From assembly GCA_009103225.1 (NCBI GenBank), contig RHPI01000575.1:295527-359526 (forward strand): 64,000 nucleotides of DNA. Reading direction: 5' to 3'. Position 1 is the first letter of the stretch, and each line of letters begins with the position of its first letter. Origin of the DNA: Chlorokybus atmophyticus. Its lineage: Eukaryota; Streptophyta; Chlorokybophyceae; Chlorokybales; Chlorokybaceae. Below, piece after piece: positions 12,031 through 21,206 of the stretch. Both the position numbers and the translations under genes were made by a program. The notes under the pieces were generated by a model, which was given only the letters and a program-made list of their open reading frames with translations, had not been told where the DNA came from and ran no database searches.

Positions 12031-12955
12031 AACGCTGTTAGTGTGTAAGTTCTTACACATGCACAAACTTGCATAAACATATGCACACACAAATGCACAC
12101 CTGCGCAACACCAACACCAACAAAGCACAAGTCCTGATTGTCTGCTGCTTCAAGTCTTTAAAGCAGCAGAACAAGATAGAGTTCTTGCGCTGGCGCATGA
12201 AATCCTCTAATGCACCCATCAGTAAGATTGGATTTGTACAGCTGACATTTGGGTCACACCTCTAAGCCATGACGCCCGAGAGCATTTTAAGTGGGTTGAA
12301 AAGGACAAGTACTTAAAAGCTTACATGCTTACGTTACCAATGTTGGCATGACAAACACACACGCACTTACATATGGCATGTGCACAGGAGTATGGCCCAT
12401 GTCGCCTCATGCACTTGACCATACATTTACGGTCCTCGAATGCCTGAGTTGCCAATCCTGGAGGAGTGCACTCCGGAGCTGGCTCATGGCGAAGCTTAGC
12501 ATGGGTTTGGAGGCTCTGCACTAGATGGAGAGAGCTTGCCCCATTAGTTTGAGGATAACGACTCCAATGCCACAAAGGACGATGGCGACGATAGCGACAA
12601 GGGGAATGCTCCTCCACCAGCCACCCTGAACAACGTCAACAACCACATCAGCAACAACACAGCCCCTACTGGCAACATCAACTTTGGAATCAACCAGCAA
12701 TAGCTAGCTCAGGAGGGTTGGCATCAGAAGTCTAGCAGGAGTCCACAGGTGCAGGCCCGGGGCTCTTAAGTTTGGACTTTGGTCGGACCTTACAAAAGTA
12801 TAGTCAAACATAGTTGCATCATGCGGCATGCGGGCATGCATCACAACACAATGCATACGCGTGTGTGCGGGCATGCATTACAAAATGTTATTGCATGCGG
12901 CAGTAATGCGTGCGCATAATGCTGTTACACTAGAGGTAATCCCCCATTTTGGCAA
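12031..12955. other. Intergenic, possible further transposon debris
   Basis: No gene supported. An asparagine- and aspartate-rich reading near 12560-12700 ending at a stop may be leftover coding sequence from the transposase relic to its left, but I see no domain. Confidence 0.35.
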
Positions 12956-13100
12956 AGCCCCACCGCCAGAAAGATGCCCCTGCCCCGAAGGCAGGAGCAT
13001 TTCGAACCGCGCGCCACCAGCAATTCACAACTTGGTGACGCGCGGTGCATTATCGCCCTGTACTCGGGGCAAGGGCATTTTTCTGGTGGGCCCAAACATG
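12956..13100. repeat. Imperfect inverted repeat, about 60-base arms, short loop
   Basis: Left arm about 12959-13018 and right arm about 13034-13093 pair over most of their length: CCCACC...AGAAAGATGCCCCTGCCCCGA against TCGGGGCAAGGGCATTTTTCT...GGTGGG, and ACCGCGCGCCACC against GGTGACGCGCGGT. The loop is about 15 bases (AGCAATTCACAACTT). Size and mismatch pattern suit a small foldback element or a hairpin RNA precursor. Confidence 0.8.
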
Positions 13101-13739
13101 CGCGCGCATGCAAGAAGAATGCATTTGCGTTTGGAGCCGCTGGTGCAACTAGGCAATCAAACGCCGTTATAAGCATACCTTCTATTCACAACAATTGTAT
13201 GCTACTATTGGTGTTATGCAACTACCGACGTAAGCATTTTGTATGCTACTAACGGTGCAAGCAATGCGGTTACAAGCATAAAGTATGCTGCTATTAATGA
13301 AGCTTTAACGGGCTAAAGCATGCAATCTGATGTGCTCGCGTAACGTTGACATGCATGCAACATGTTGTATGTACACACAACAATTTAATACACATGTCTC
13401 TATGCTTCACTTATGTCTTCTTCCTCGCTATCTGCATCATTATGAACCACGCAGTAATGCGGTAAAGTAGTTTACTGGCGCGCGCCGCGAAATTTAAACA
13501 ACTTGATGTGGACGAGTCGTGACCACAACTTGCATAATGGCAGCTGCTCGACCTCTATGAAGTTCTCTGCATTAACAACTAGATAAGCCTCAAATTTATT
13601 GAGCGCGTCCATGCCCTCTTTCAATGGGACATGCTAAGGTGGTTCATTGTTAAAATCCCCATCATCTGCATGAATAGCCACAATCCAATCAACAAACCAA
13701 GCTACATCAACAAGGGCAAAGACGACGAGAAGTTCAATG
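13101..13739. other. Intergenic, nothing recognised
   Basis: AT-richer spacer with several short repeats of GCATAC/TATGC and an AscI-like GGCGCGCC-type palindrome near 13481. No open frame with a domain. It borders the left LTR. Confidence 0.4.
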
Positions 13740-14345
13740 TGTCATGCCTATCGCCCCAGCATGCCAGTCATCATCGGGCATGCCTACAGCGAGACCCTCG
13801 CCCGGCTTACCAGCATGGCAACCCGCGCGCGTCTCTGACCAGTAGCTAGGTCATGTCTCTAGAGTAGCTCATGACCATAGCCTACATAGGCACCGCGCGT
13901 AGCTGTTCAGTTGTGAGTTCAGTGATAAGTCAGGTTCTATATCAAGTGGGAATTTCCTGTGGAAATAGCCTAAATATGACCGTTAGCTTATGTTCTAGAC
14001 AGTCACGAGTTTACTTGTATAAGTAGGCACAGTGTTCATCGGATCAGCTGGTGACACTGTAAGTGAGAAAGCCAAGAGCTTGTGAAGCGACTTGAACTAC
14101 GAAACACACCGTCCTGGTTCTCAAGAATCCCCTCACCGTGTGAGAGCCTGTGCATGTTCTTGTGCACTGTGCTTGTCCGTGCTGTGAGCTTTGTGTACTT
14201 GGTCGCGGTGTGCTTGTGGGCATCAGTCAGGGCATAGCATCCACGTGTTGCTTGCTCATTCACCTCACTTAACAGTGTAATTTCTCTTCCACTCACGCAA
14301 AGAACTGTGTAAACAGCACTACCTATAGTAGTGGCTTGTTGACTT
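13740..14345 (+). repeat. Left long direct repeat (5' LTR candidate)
   Basis: Starts TGTCATGCC and is repeated at 23997-24602 with the same length and roughly 96-97% identity by eye. Differences cluster at about 13910-14040. A TATA-like TATAAG lies at 14018. The last 14 bases (TGGCTTGTTGACTT) are also the first 14 bases of the 242-bp inverted repeats at 23335-23576 and 24589-24830. They could instead be the start of a primer-binding site, since TGG is the usual first triplet after a 5' LTR. On the minus strand the repeat carries a degenerate reading ('GSAVYTVLCVSGREITLL') resembling the end of a Ty3/gypsy polyprotein. No clean target-site duplication was found. Confidence 0.75.
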
Positions 14346-14555
14346 ACAATGTCACCCTCTTTGCTCAAGTGAGTGTAGTTGCAGGCTATACATCAGCATC
14401 GCAATCTGTAGTTGTACACATCACAGTGCAGTGTTGTCACCGTCATCGCATAGCGCGCACAAGCGCTAGTGTGTTGGGTGATAGCAGCACTGGAGATCCC
14501 ATTGTAGAGCACAAACACTCTACCCTTCATCCACTTTTACCATCGCATCAGCTGT

Positions 14556-15809
14556 ATGAGCAGGCGCACCCCTTTCTCGCTAATAGAAGAAGGGGACCTC
14601 AACAGCTGGAGCCCAACCTCTAACCTTACCTACGAGCGCGCAAGTGAAGGGAGCGATTACCGTAGCAGCAGAGGCTCACGCCCCGTCTCCGGCTTCACCT
14701 CCTCTCACTCCACTCCTCGTCAACGAGCATCGCCATCACCGTCGGACAGTGACGAAGAGATGGAGCCTTCCAGCTCAACCAACTCCCTACGCTTCTCCGG
14801 ACGCACTGGCACCACCTCACTTGACGAGTTCATCATCAAGTTCCACTCCAAGATGCGGCAGCAGGCCCTCAAGAGCAAGGACTGGACAGATGAGGTATCG
14901 TTTCATGTGTCCGCTCAATACCTTGATCACGAAGCACATGATGTGTGGAAGTCCGTCGCTGAGTTGCACAGGATTGATGGCTATGGCGAGTTGGCCAGCA
15001 CAATAGCCGCCACGTCACTGCTCAGCCCATCGGTTACTGTCCCTGTAGCAGCGGCCCCGCCCGCCTCAGTCACGGGTCTCACTCTAGCTGCAGTCATGGA
15101 GAAGGCAGAGAATGAAGAGGTTGAGGTGGTAGTGGCCTAATTGACTCCTGCGGAGATCGAAAGCAAGAAGGCCGAGCGCCGGATCAGGATACTCAACCGC
15201 ACCGCTGCCATCATCAGGGAGCAACAAGAGGAGCAGCAAGCTGCAGCATTGCAGATGGGTACGCCCCTGCTACCAACACCGAACTCGCGTGCTCTAGCGG
15301 GAGCCAGTGTTTTCACCCTCGACTCAGTGGCATTGCGTGCACCCGCGCTTACGGTGGGCGCGGCCATGTCGGACTCCCCGTTGAAGGACCTCTATGCCGC
15401 ACTCCGGCGCACCTTCCTACCTCAAACCAACAGTAAGGTGGAGGAGTTGAGGCGTTTTCGACGGAAGCCCCACGAGGACCCTCTCCGACTGTATTCACGG
15501 TTGGAAGGGTTGCTTAAATACACTGACTACAAGATCGTCAGTGAGGAGGCGGCAGCAGTGGTGTATGTGGCCGAGTTGGATCCCACCCTGAGTGAGTCAA
15601 CGCGCCTGACGCTGAACTACAGCAGGCCCCTCGGCTACACCCTCAAGGAAGCTTTCGAGACTGCACAAGCCATCCATAAGCGTGCAGTGTATGAGAAAGC
15701 GGTGCTGGACACCAACCGCAGTGCCTTACGGCCTATGGCAGGCACCAGTGCAGAGCCTCTTTGGCAGGACCGCAGCCGAGAGCCGCAAGGCATTCATTCA
15801 CAAGGATAA
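14556..15809 (+). CDS. gag: Retrotransposon Gag-like ORF, interrupted by a stop
   Basis: First coding region inside the element. The frame from ATG 14556 has a Ser/Pro-rich start, a coiled, charged middle and a capsid-like helical part ('LKDLYAALRRTFLP', 'KVEELRRFRRKPHEDPLRLY', 'LTLNYSRPLGYTLKEAFE'). It is cut by an in-frame TAA at 15138-15140 and then stays open to 15809. The zinc knuckles follow in the +1 frame (next entry). Gag would package element RNA in cytoplasmic particles. The stop is either a mutation or a readthrough site; since the element has other lesions, mutation is simpler. Confidence 0.7.
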
Positions 15810-18318
15810 ACGGTCAGCTCATGCTGCCCTTGTGGCTGCAGTGCTGTGTCACCGGTGTGGTCGACATGGCCACTACCAAAAGGAGTGCACCGAAGATTAC
15901 GGCAACCTTGTGTGCGACCACTGCCACAAGACGGGACACTTGGAGACAGTATGCTGGCTCAAGTTCCCGGAGCTGCGGCCCTCTATTGGCTACAACAACG
16001 GCAATAACGCTGTTGGCTACCGCGGCAACAACAACAATAACAACAACAACAAAAACAACGGGGGCTACAACAACAGCAACCACGCTGGCGGCTACAACAA
16101 CAGCAACAACGCTGGTGGTCGCAACAATGGCAACAACGCTGGTGGCCACAACCTCAACAACAATAACCACGCTGGCGCCCGCAAGGAAGAAGCTGGCTAT
16201 AGAGGGAAAAACCGCCCTCCACAGCACAAAGGACTTGAGGGACGTCCTCGCGCTGGAGCTGCTGGTGTAAAGGCACCAACCAATTCACCGGCTATTGACC
16301 AAGTGGCAGCCCTAATGGCGCGCGTGGCACAGCTGGAGGAGAACAAGGAGCAGGACTATCAAGCCTGCTATGCTGCTAGGTGGGCACTGGTGGCACCGAA
16401 ACGGGATAGGGACACTCCCACGCCGTCACGCGTACAACCATCCAAACGTGCGCGCGGGGAAGCTGGCGCGTCGTCAACAGCGGCATCGTCGGACGCCAGA
16501 AGTGGTGCTGCCTCGGCAGCCACAACCACCGCTGGGACGACGCCGTCGACAACACCGTCGGCATCCACACCGACCACGACAGCAGGTGTCAGCACACTTG
16601 GCACCACGCTGTCCCCGGTGATGGAGAGCACCCACGCCGCAACAACTATGGTCGTTGAATTCGTAAGTGGTGAATCCACCACTTTTGCCTCCATCGAAGC
16701 GACCACATCAACAGCAACTGCTACCACCCTCACAGCCGCCACCTCAGTAACGACGACTGCTGCAGGTGCCACCACCATCGCCTCCAGTAGTGCTGCCATA
16801 CCCACTGCACTACTTCCTGAGGGACGAACGGCACCGCCACCAGCGTTGGACGTCACACAGCAAGTGCCACGCGGGCCACAAGCAGAGCGCGCCTGGACGT
16901 CGATTCTACGCAACGTGGAACCCACCACCATTGCGTACGGACCAGGGGGGCAACGCACCACGCGCGTGGCACGCGATGATCGCATCTTGCCCCTACCACC
17001 TCCAGAGTACCACACACTGCCGGAACCCACACAGCAACAGCTGAAGGATGAAATCCTCGCCGGCACTGCACCAGAGATGAGGGGTCGTCTGTTCGGGGTC
17101 ACCTACCGACGACCCGCGGTATTAGAGCTGGCCATCCAGTTGTTCCTGGCATTACACGCACGATTGCAGGGCGCACCCAGTCAAACGCAGCAACCCATGC
17201 CCGCTAAACAGATCGACTTCGAGCCCTCGCCACTGGACCCACTCGGCCTCCAGCAACACAAAATGCAAGACCTCGTGGTCGCCATGTTTGACATCGCGCT
17301 GGGCGCTGATCCCGCTCTCCCGGGACTCACTCCAGGCAGTCGTCAAGAGCGTTTCTCTGCACTCGAACAGGCCCGTCGTTATCGCATGGACCAAGCTGCC
17401 CAAGTAGACGCGCGCCGACAAGCGTACGACGCAGCACATACCTTTATCGTACCGACCGGAACGCCAGCAAATGTTGCCAGCGCCTCTACGGCGCTGACCA
17501 CAGCGTACTCCACGGCAATCGCCATGGAGCAGCCAGGACACGCAACTGTTGCAGACCAAGCGAGGGCGTTGGCGCAACAACTGAGGGGGGTAATCGCCCC
17601 GCTGCTGCCTCCTTTGGTCGAAGACATGTTTGAGGATCAACGCGATGCAGGGAGAGGGTACCTCACCCCGCAAGGGGACACCACACAACGAGGAGGAGCT
17701 GGTATGGTGGGGGAGCAACAACTCCGTACCGCACTCATCCGGCAAGCAGTCATGTTGCACAGGCCTGAGGGCAACACAAGACAGATGATGGGGATGCAAG
17801 AGGGCGGCGCCGCTCGAGCCCGTCTCGTGACATGGCTCGTTGCTAATCACCCTGCTGTCCCCCTGCTTGCCTTTGGCAACCGAGCATCATGGTTGGGGGC
17901 ATTCGTTCGTTCGCTGCGACAAGCATACGACGAGGCTGCCACCACGGCCCCGGACACGCTGGAGGGAGTGCAAGAGGCAATGCTGCGGCTGCCAGGGGTG
18001 GAAGCCGCACGGCAACGGCGGCGCATCGCCATTGCTCATGAGCTACACGCACAGCAGACTGACCTCCAGCGCACCCTACGTGCTCGATGTGGGAGTGGTA
18101 CAAGGAAGGTGGGATGCCTACATGGCAGGGATCTTGCGAGTCCCCACCATTACTCACGACATGCGGCGACAGCTACTACGCGCCATAAACCAGCAGCCCA
18201 TGCCTCAATATCATCATTGGACCGACACGGACACCGAGCCCACGGCCACGTGGGAAGGGACATTGGTCAGAGAAGCGGCTCATGCTGTTCGATGGACGTA
18301 CGCCGCGGAGCAAGCTGA
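15682..18318 (+). CDS. Zinc-knuckle, Asn-rich and linker ORF of the retrotransposon
   Basis: Lies +1 relative to the Gag frame and overlaps its end. Two CCHC knuckles stand close together: 'CHRCGRHGHYQKEC' and 'CDHCHKTGHLETVC'. Both fit C-x2-C-x4-H-x4-C, as in nucleocapsid proteins that bind element RNA. Then follow a long Asn/Gly repeat (about 15990-16180, 'NNNNNNNKNNGGYNNS'), a coiled segment, a Ser/Thr/Ala-rich stretch and a helical region of several hundred residues with no domain I recognise. The reading moves +1 again near 18060-18110, where the frame starting upstream of 18060 takes over ('LDVGVVQGRWDAYMAG'). The low-complexity part is much longer than in typical Ty3/gypsy Gag. Confidence 0.7.
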   Translation: MQCMRKRCWTPTAVPYGLWQAPVQSLFGRTAAESRKAFIHKDKRSAHAALVAAVLCHRCGRHGHYQKECTEDYGNLVCDHCHKTGHLETVCWLKFPELRPSIGYNNGNNAVGYRGNNNNNNNNKNNGGYNNSNHAGGYNNSNNAGGRNNGNNAGGHNLNNNNHAGARKEEAGYRGKNRPPQHKGLEGRPRAGAAGVKAPTNSPAIDQVAALMARVAQLEENKEQDYQACYAARWALVAPKRDRDTPTPSRVQPSKRARGEAGASSTAASSDARSGAASAATTTAGTTPSTTPSASTPTTTAGVSTLGTTLSPVMESTHAATTMVVEFVSGESTTFASIEATTSTATATTLTAATSVTTTAAGATTIASSSAAIPTALLPEGRTAPPPALDVTQQVPRGPQAERAWTSILRNVEPTTIAYGPGGQRTTRVARDDRILPLPPPEYHTLPEPTQQQLKDEILAGTAPEMRGRLFGVTYRRPAVLELAIQLFLALHARLQGAPSQTQQPMPAKQIDFEPSPLDPLGLQQHKMQDLVVAMFDIALGADPALPGLTPGSRQERFSALEQARRYRMDQAAQVDARRQAYDAAHTFIVPTGTPANVASASTALTTAYSTAIAMEQPGHATVADQARALAQQLRGVIAPLLPPLVEDMFEDQRDAGRGYLTPQGDTTQRGGAGMVGEQQLRTALIRQAVMLHRPEGNTRQMMGMQEGGAARARLVTWLVANHPAVPLLAFGNRASWLGAFVRSLRQAYDEAATTAPDTLEGVQEAMLRLPGVEAARQRRRIAIAHELHAQQTDLQRTLRARCGSGTRKVGCLHGRDLASPHHYSRHAATATTRHKPAAHASISSLDRHGHRAHGHVGRDIGQRSGSCCSMDVRRGAS

Positions 18319-20074
18319 ACGCGAGGCAGGCCCACAAACACCGGGTCCGCCGGGGTTTCCTCCACAGCCATTGGGGACACCCGCGGGCATGATTCCAGCT
18401 TTGCAGAGGCGTCATCCACCTGCGCCGCCACCACAACCAGCGCCGGAACCTCCAGCACCGAGGCCCCCCCGTGTCTACCAACCACCACGACAAGGTCGGT
18501 TCGGCAGAGGGAGAGGGCAAGGAGGGGGTTCTCCGGACCCAGCAGGCAGAGGAGCTCTGGCTGCCATGCGCTCAGCACCTCCAGCTGAGACAACTGAGTC
18601 AGAGGTACAGACACCTCACATGAAGAGGCTGCGTATCGACGCCAATGCTGCCATGGTGGCCAACCAAGGCAAGCACATCACCATCAACGGTCTGGCACCC
18701 AAGCGGGTAATGTTGGACACCGGAGTACAGCCTGTCATCATTGGGCGCTTCCTCGCGCGGTCCCTCGGCATTACCAGCTCCGACTTGGTGCCTTGCCCGT
18801 ACGTGTTGGACACTGCCACAGGTAGCCGAGATAAGGTGATGGGAGTCACCAGGGAGGCCTTTTGCATTCGGTTGACAGGGCTGGACCCAACCCACACGAC
18901 CGAGATCGTCCAGCAATGTGTGGTTACCAATGCCGGCTCCTTCGACTTTTTGCTCGGGCAGGACTTCAACTTCCCTGTGGGCATGGGCCTCGCCTGCTGG
19001 ACAGAGCGAGCGTGGTTTCGGCCACATTGGGATGAGGATGATGGAGAGGTACAGGGTTTCCTGCCTCTCGAGTTGGTCTCGCGCACGCGCGCCCAACGCA
19101 AAATGGCTGCCATGGCCACACGCAGCCACGCCCGCACCCGGAAGGCTGTAATGGCCACATACGACGGCGCTCGGACGCAAGTCGCTGCTGGTGCCACGGC
19201 CCCGTGTCGAACCGTCGACTCCTCTCCCATCCGTTATAACGAGGAGCAGGAGGATGCCACCGTGGAAGTAGCATTACAAGACCCATCTGAACGGCGCTGG
19301 CGCGCACAGGTGGACGCACACATCTTGCTCAGCCATCCACTGATCACCACGCGCTTCCCCAACTACCGAAGCCACGTCAAGGTGCAGGACCACCATATGG
19401 TGGCCATCGGAGTGGTGGAGTTCCACACCTTTCGCAGGCAACAGGGCATCGCAGTGTTGGAGCTGTTTGGAGGCATTGGCAGTGGTCTTGCTGCGGTCCT
19501 CGACACGGGCGTGAAGGTTGTCAAATACTATTACTGCGACCCAGACCCACACGCGCAAACAGTCCTCAAGCACCACTTACGCCAACTCCACGCCAGGTAT
19601 CCACGTCAACTACCCCTCTCGGCGTTGCAAGGCAGCCTTAAAGCATTGCCACAGGACATCTGGCTGATCACTGAAGATCACCTACTGTCCCTCGGCAACG
19701 TCGACCTGTTAATAGCTGGATGGGAATGCCAAGGGCACTCCAGGGCAGGCAAGGGGCAAGGCCTCGAAAACCCTCGCTCCGGGCTGTTCTGGGAGCTGAT
19801 GAGGATCATCCACCTCCTTCAACACCACCAGATCTCCAGACCCCTGGGGTACGTCATCGAAAATGTGCATTTAGAGGACGACAAGCGTCCGCACGTGGCC
19901 TCTAGCTACGGACAAGTTTGCTCCATTCTGGGGCACCCACTCAAGGTGAACGCGGCACGACATGGCTCGCGCGCGCATCGTGTACGTGCCAAATGGACAA
20001 ACTTGGCCACCGTGGAGGAACTCATGACCGCCGAACACGCGCAGCGCCTGGCCGCGCAACCTGTTGGTCGATAA
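17840..20074 (+). CDS. pol: Retrotransposon protease plus N-terminal part of a C5-cytosine methyltransferase
   Basis: From about 18090 the frame looks genuinely coding; earlier codons are overlap with the previous ORF. A Pro-rich linker (about 18340-18560) is followed by a retropepsin-like aspartic protease: 'MLDTGVQPVIIGRFLA' holds the D-T-G active site, with 'FDFLLGQDFNF' as the later strand motif. Directly after it begins a methyltransferase fold with motif I 'VLELFGGIGSG' and catalytic-loop Cys in 'GWECQGHSRAGK'. It continues with 'ENPRSGLFWELMRII', 'YVIENVH' and 'SRAHRVRAKWTNL'. The frame ends at a TAA (20072-20074), but the methyltransferase reading continues in the +1 frame from about 20045. 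Confidence 0.85.
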   Translation: MLITLLSPCLPLATEHHGWGHSFVRCDKHTTRLPPRPRTRWRECKRQCCGCQGWKPHGNGGASPLLMSYTHSRLTSSAPYVLDVGVVQGRWDAYMAGILRVPTITHDMRRQLLRAINQQPMPQYHHWTDTDTEPTATWEGTLVREAAHAVRWTYAAEQAEREAGPQTPGPPGFPPQPLGTPAGMIPALQRRHPPAPPPQPAPEPPAPRPPRVYQPPRQGRFGRGRGQGGGSPDPAGRGALAAMRSAPPAETTESEVQTPHMKRLRIDANAAMVANQGKHITINGLAPKRVMLDTGVQPVIIGRFLARSLGITSSDLVPCPYVLDTATGSRDKVMGVTREAFCIRLTGLDPTHTTEIVQQCVVTNAGSFDFLLGQDFNFPVGMGLACWTERAWFRPHWDEDDGEVQGFLPLELVSRTRAQRKMAAMATRSHARTRKAVMATYDGARTQVAAGATAPCRTVDSSPIRYNEEQEDATVEVALQDPSERRWRAQVDAHILLSHPLITTRFPNYRSHVKVQDHHMVAIGVVEFHTFRRQQGIAVLELFGGIGSGLAAVLDTGVKVVKYYYCDPDPHAQTVLKHHLRQLHARYPRQLPLSALQGSLKALPQDIWLITEDHLLSLGNVDLLIAGWECQGHSRAGKGQGLENPRSGLFWELMRIIHLLQHHQISRPLGYVIENVHLEDDKRPHVASSYGQVCSILGHPLKVNAARHGSRAHRVRAKWTNLATVEELMTAEHAQRLAAQPVGR

Positions 20075-20400
20075 CATCCTTGACCCCGGCCGCACAGCAC
20101 AACCTGTCCTGCGTCATGACCACAACCACTTCTACCAGTGCAATCAGCCCGGTGAGCCCCGTCGCGCACTCCTCACATTGGTGTCCTACCCGGGCTCCTA
20201 CGCATTTCACAACGGTGGTGACGGGATGGTATTCGATGCGACCACCAACAGGCTGGAAGAACCCAACGCACGCGAACGCGAACGCGCCATGGGATTCTTC
20301 CCCAAGAGCATCACAGGTTCATCGCTGCCGGACAGTCAGCAATGCCAGCTGCTTGGTCGCGCCATGGACCAGAACAGCATGGTATGGTTGCTGGAGCTGA
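19440..20400 (+). CDS. C5-cytosine DNA methyltransferase domain inside the pol region
   Basis: Domain view across two ORFs. Motif I (SAM binding) 'LELFGGIGSG', about 19458-19490. Motif II-like 'YYYCDPDPHA'. Motif IV loop 'WECQGHS' with the nucleophile Cys but Glu instead of the usual Pro before it. Motif VI 'ENV'. Motif VIII-like R-x-R in 'HRVRAKW'. After a +1 frame change near 20045 come 'EEPNARERERAMGFFP' and 'LLGRAMDQNSM', matching motifs IX and X (ER/RE...GFP and G-N-A-x-S/N). The 'KVVKYYYCD' and 'AHRVRAKWTNL' segments resemble the DNMT3/DRM branch more than CMT or DNMT1; this is by eye. It would add methyl groups to cytosine in DNA, plausibly on element or target DNA. Retrotransposon-borne C5 methyltransferases have, as I recall, been reported from dinoflagellate and charophyte elements. 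Confidence 0.88.
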
Positions 20401-21206
20401 GCTTCGCGTTGCAGGACCGCCACGTGTCTTTCGAAGATCTCGAACACTTGGCTGGGGGGTGGGCTGATCGCGCAGCCGACACCAAGGCAGCTCACACAGC
20501 CCTCGAGGTGATCCACATGGAAGAGCGAGCAGCAGTGACAGTGGAGGACATTCTTGTGGTTGCCAATGCAACCTCCTGGGACCATACCATTGGCCCGTTG
20601 GCCACAGAAGACACTCGAGAGAAGCTGGAGGCTCTCCTCAACAAATGGAGGAGCCAATTCAGCTGCAATGTGAAGGAATTGGGTACATGTTCAGTGTACC
20701 AGATGGACATCGAGCTGGTGGACACTGAGCCGGTGTTCCGACGACAATACAGGCTCTCCAAGTTGGAAGAAGACTTGGTGGAACAGAGATGTAAGGCGCT
20801 GCTGGATGCAGGCCTTATCGAAGAGTCCACATCGGACTTCGCAGCAGCAACCGCCATGCCCCTGAAGAAGGATTCAGCAGGCCACTGGACAGAGCGACGC
20901 ATGTGTGGCGACTATCGCCCCCTCAACAACAAGACCAAGCAAGACCGGTACCCCATGCCCACAGCAGAGGGTATCTTTGATGATGTGGGAGACTGCACAG
21001 TCTTCAGTATCCTGGACATGCGTCAGGGGTACAACCAAATCGCCATCAAGGACGAGGACAAGCACAAGACCTCCTTCTGGGGCAACCGACAGTTGTACCA
21101 ATGGAAGGTAATGCCGTTCGGGCCGAAGAATGCCCCCTGTCAAGTTTCAACGCGTCGTGCACAAAGCCTTGAAGGGGCTGGACTGCGCGCGGTGCTACAT
21201 CGATGA
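20064..21206 (+). CDS. pol: Methyltransferase C-terminus and N-terminal part of reverse transcriptase
   Basis: Carries the methyltransferase end (to about 20400) and a connecting segment. Then comes the first part of a Ty3/gypsy reverse transcriptase: 'VFRRQYRLSKLEED', 'PLKKDSAGHWTERRMCGDYR' (the R-x-C-x-D-Y-R block), 'LDMRQGYNQIAI' and 'TSFWGNRQLYQWKVMPFG' (fingers and palm). The frame breaks at about 21131-21140 in a run of five C, where one extra C appears to have been inserted; the polymerase continues +1 in the next ORF. The break falls inside a strictly conserved segment (F-G-x-x-N-A-P), so it is a lesion or a sequence error, not a recoding site. Confidence 0.88.
   Translation: MVDNILDPGRTAQPVLRHDHNHFYQCNQPGEPRRALLTLVSYPGSYAFHNGGDGMVFDATTNRLEEPNARERERAMGFFPKSITGSSLPDSQQCQLLGRAMDQNSMVWLLELSFALQDRHVSFEDLEHLAGGWADRAADTKAAHTALEVIHMEERAAVTVEDILVVANATSWDHTIGPLATEDTREKLEALLNKWRSQFSCNVKELGTCSVYQMDIELVDTEPVFRRQYRLSKLEEDLVEQRCKALLDAGLIEESTSDFAAATAMPLKKDSAGHWTERRMCGDYRPLNNKTKQDRYPMPTAEGIFDDVGDCTVFSILDMRQGYNQIAIKDEDKHKTSFWGNRQLYQWKVMPFGPKNAPCQVSTRRAQSLEGAGLRAVLHR

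Noticed and set aside
11956-12219. Minus-strand frame between the transposase relic and its flank
   Set aside because: Low-complexity Cys/Val-rich reading over TG/CA-rich DNA with no support.
16368-17102. Long minus-strand frames under the retrotransposon ORFs
   Set aside because: GC-rich codon bias of the sense ORFs opens antisense frames; none shows a domain, unlike the PHD module at 23624-23995.
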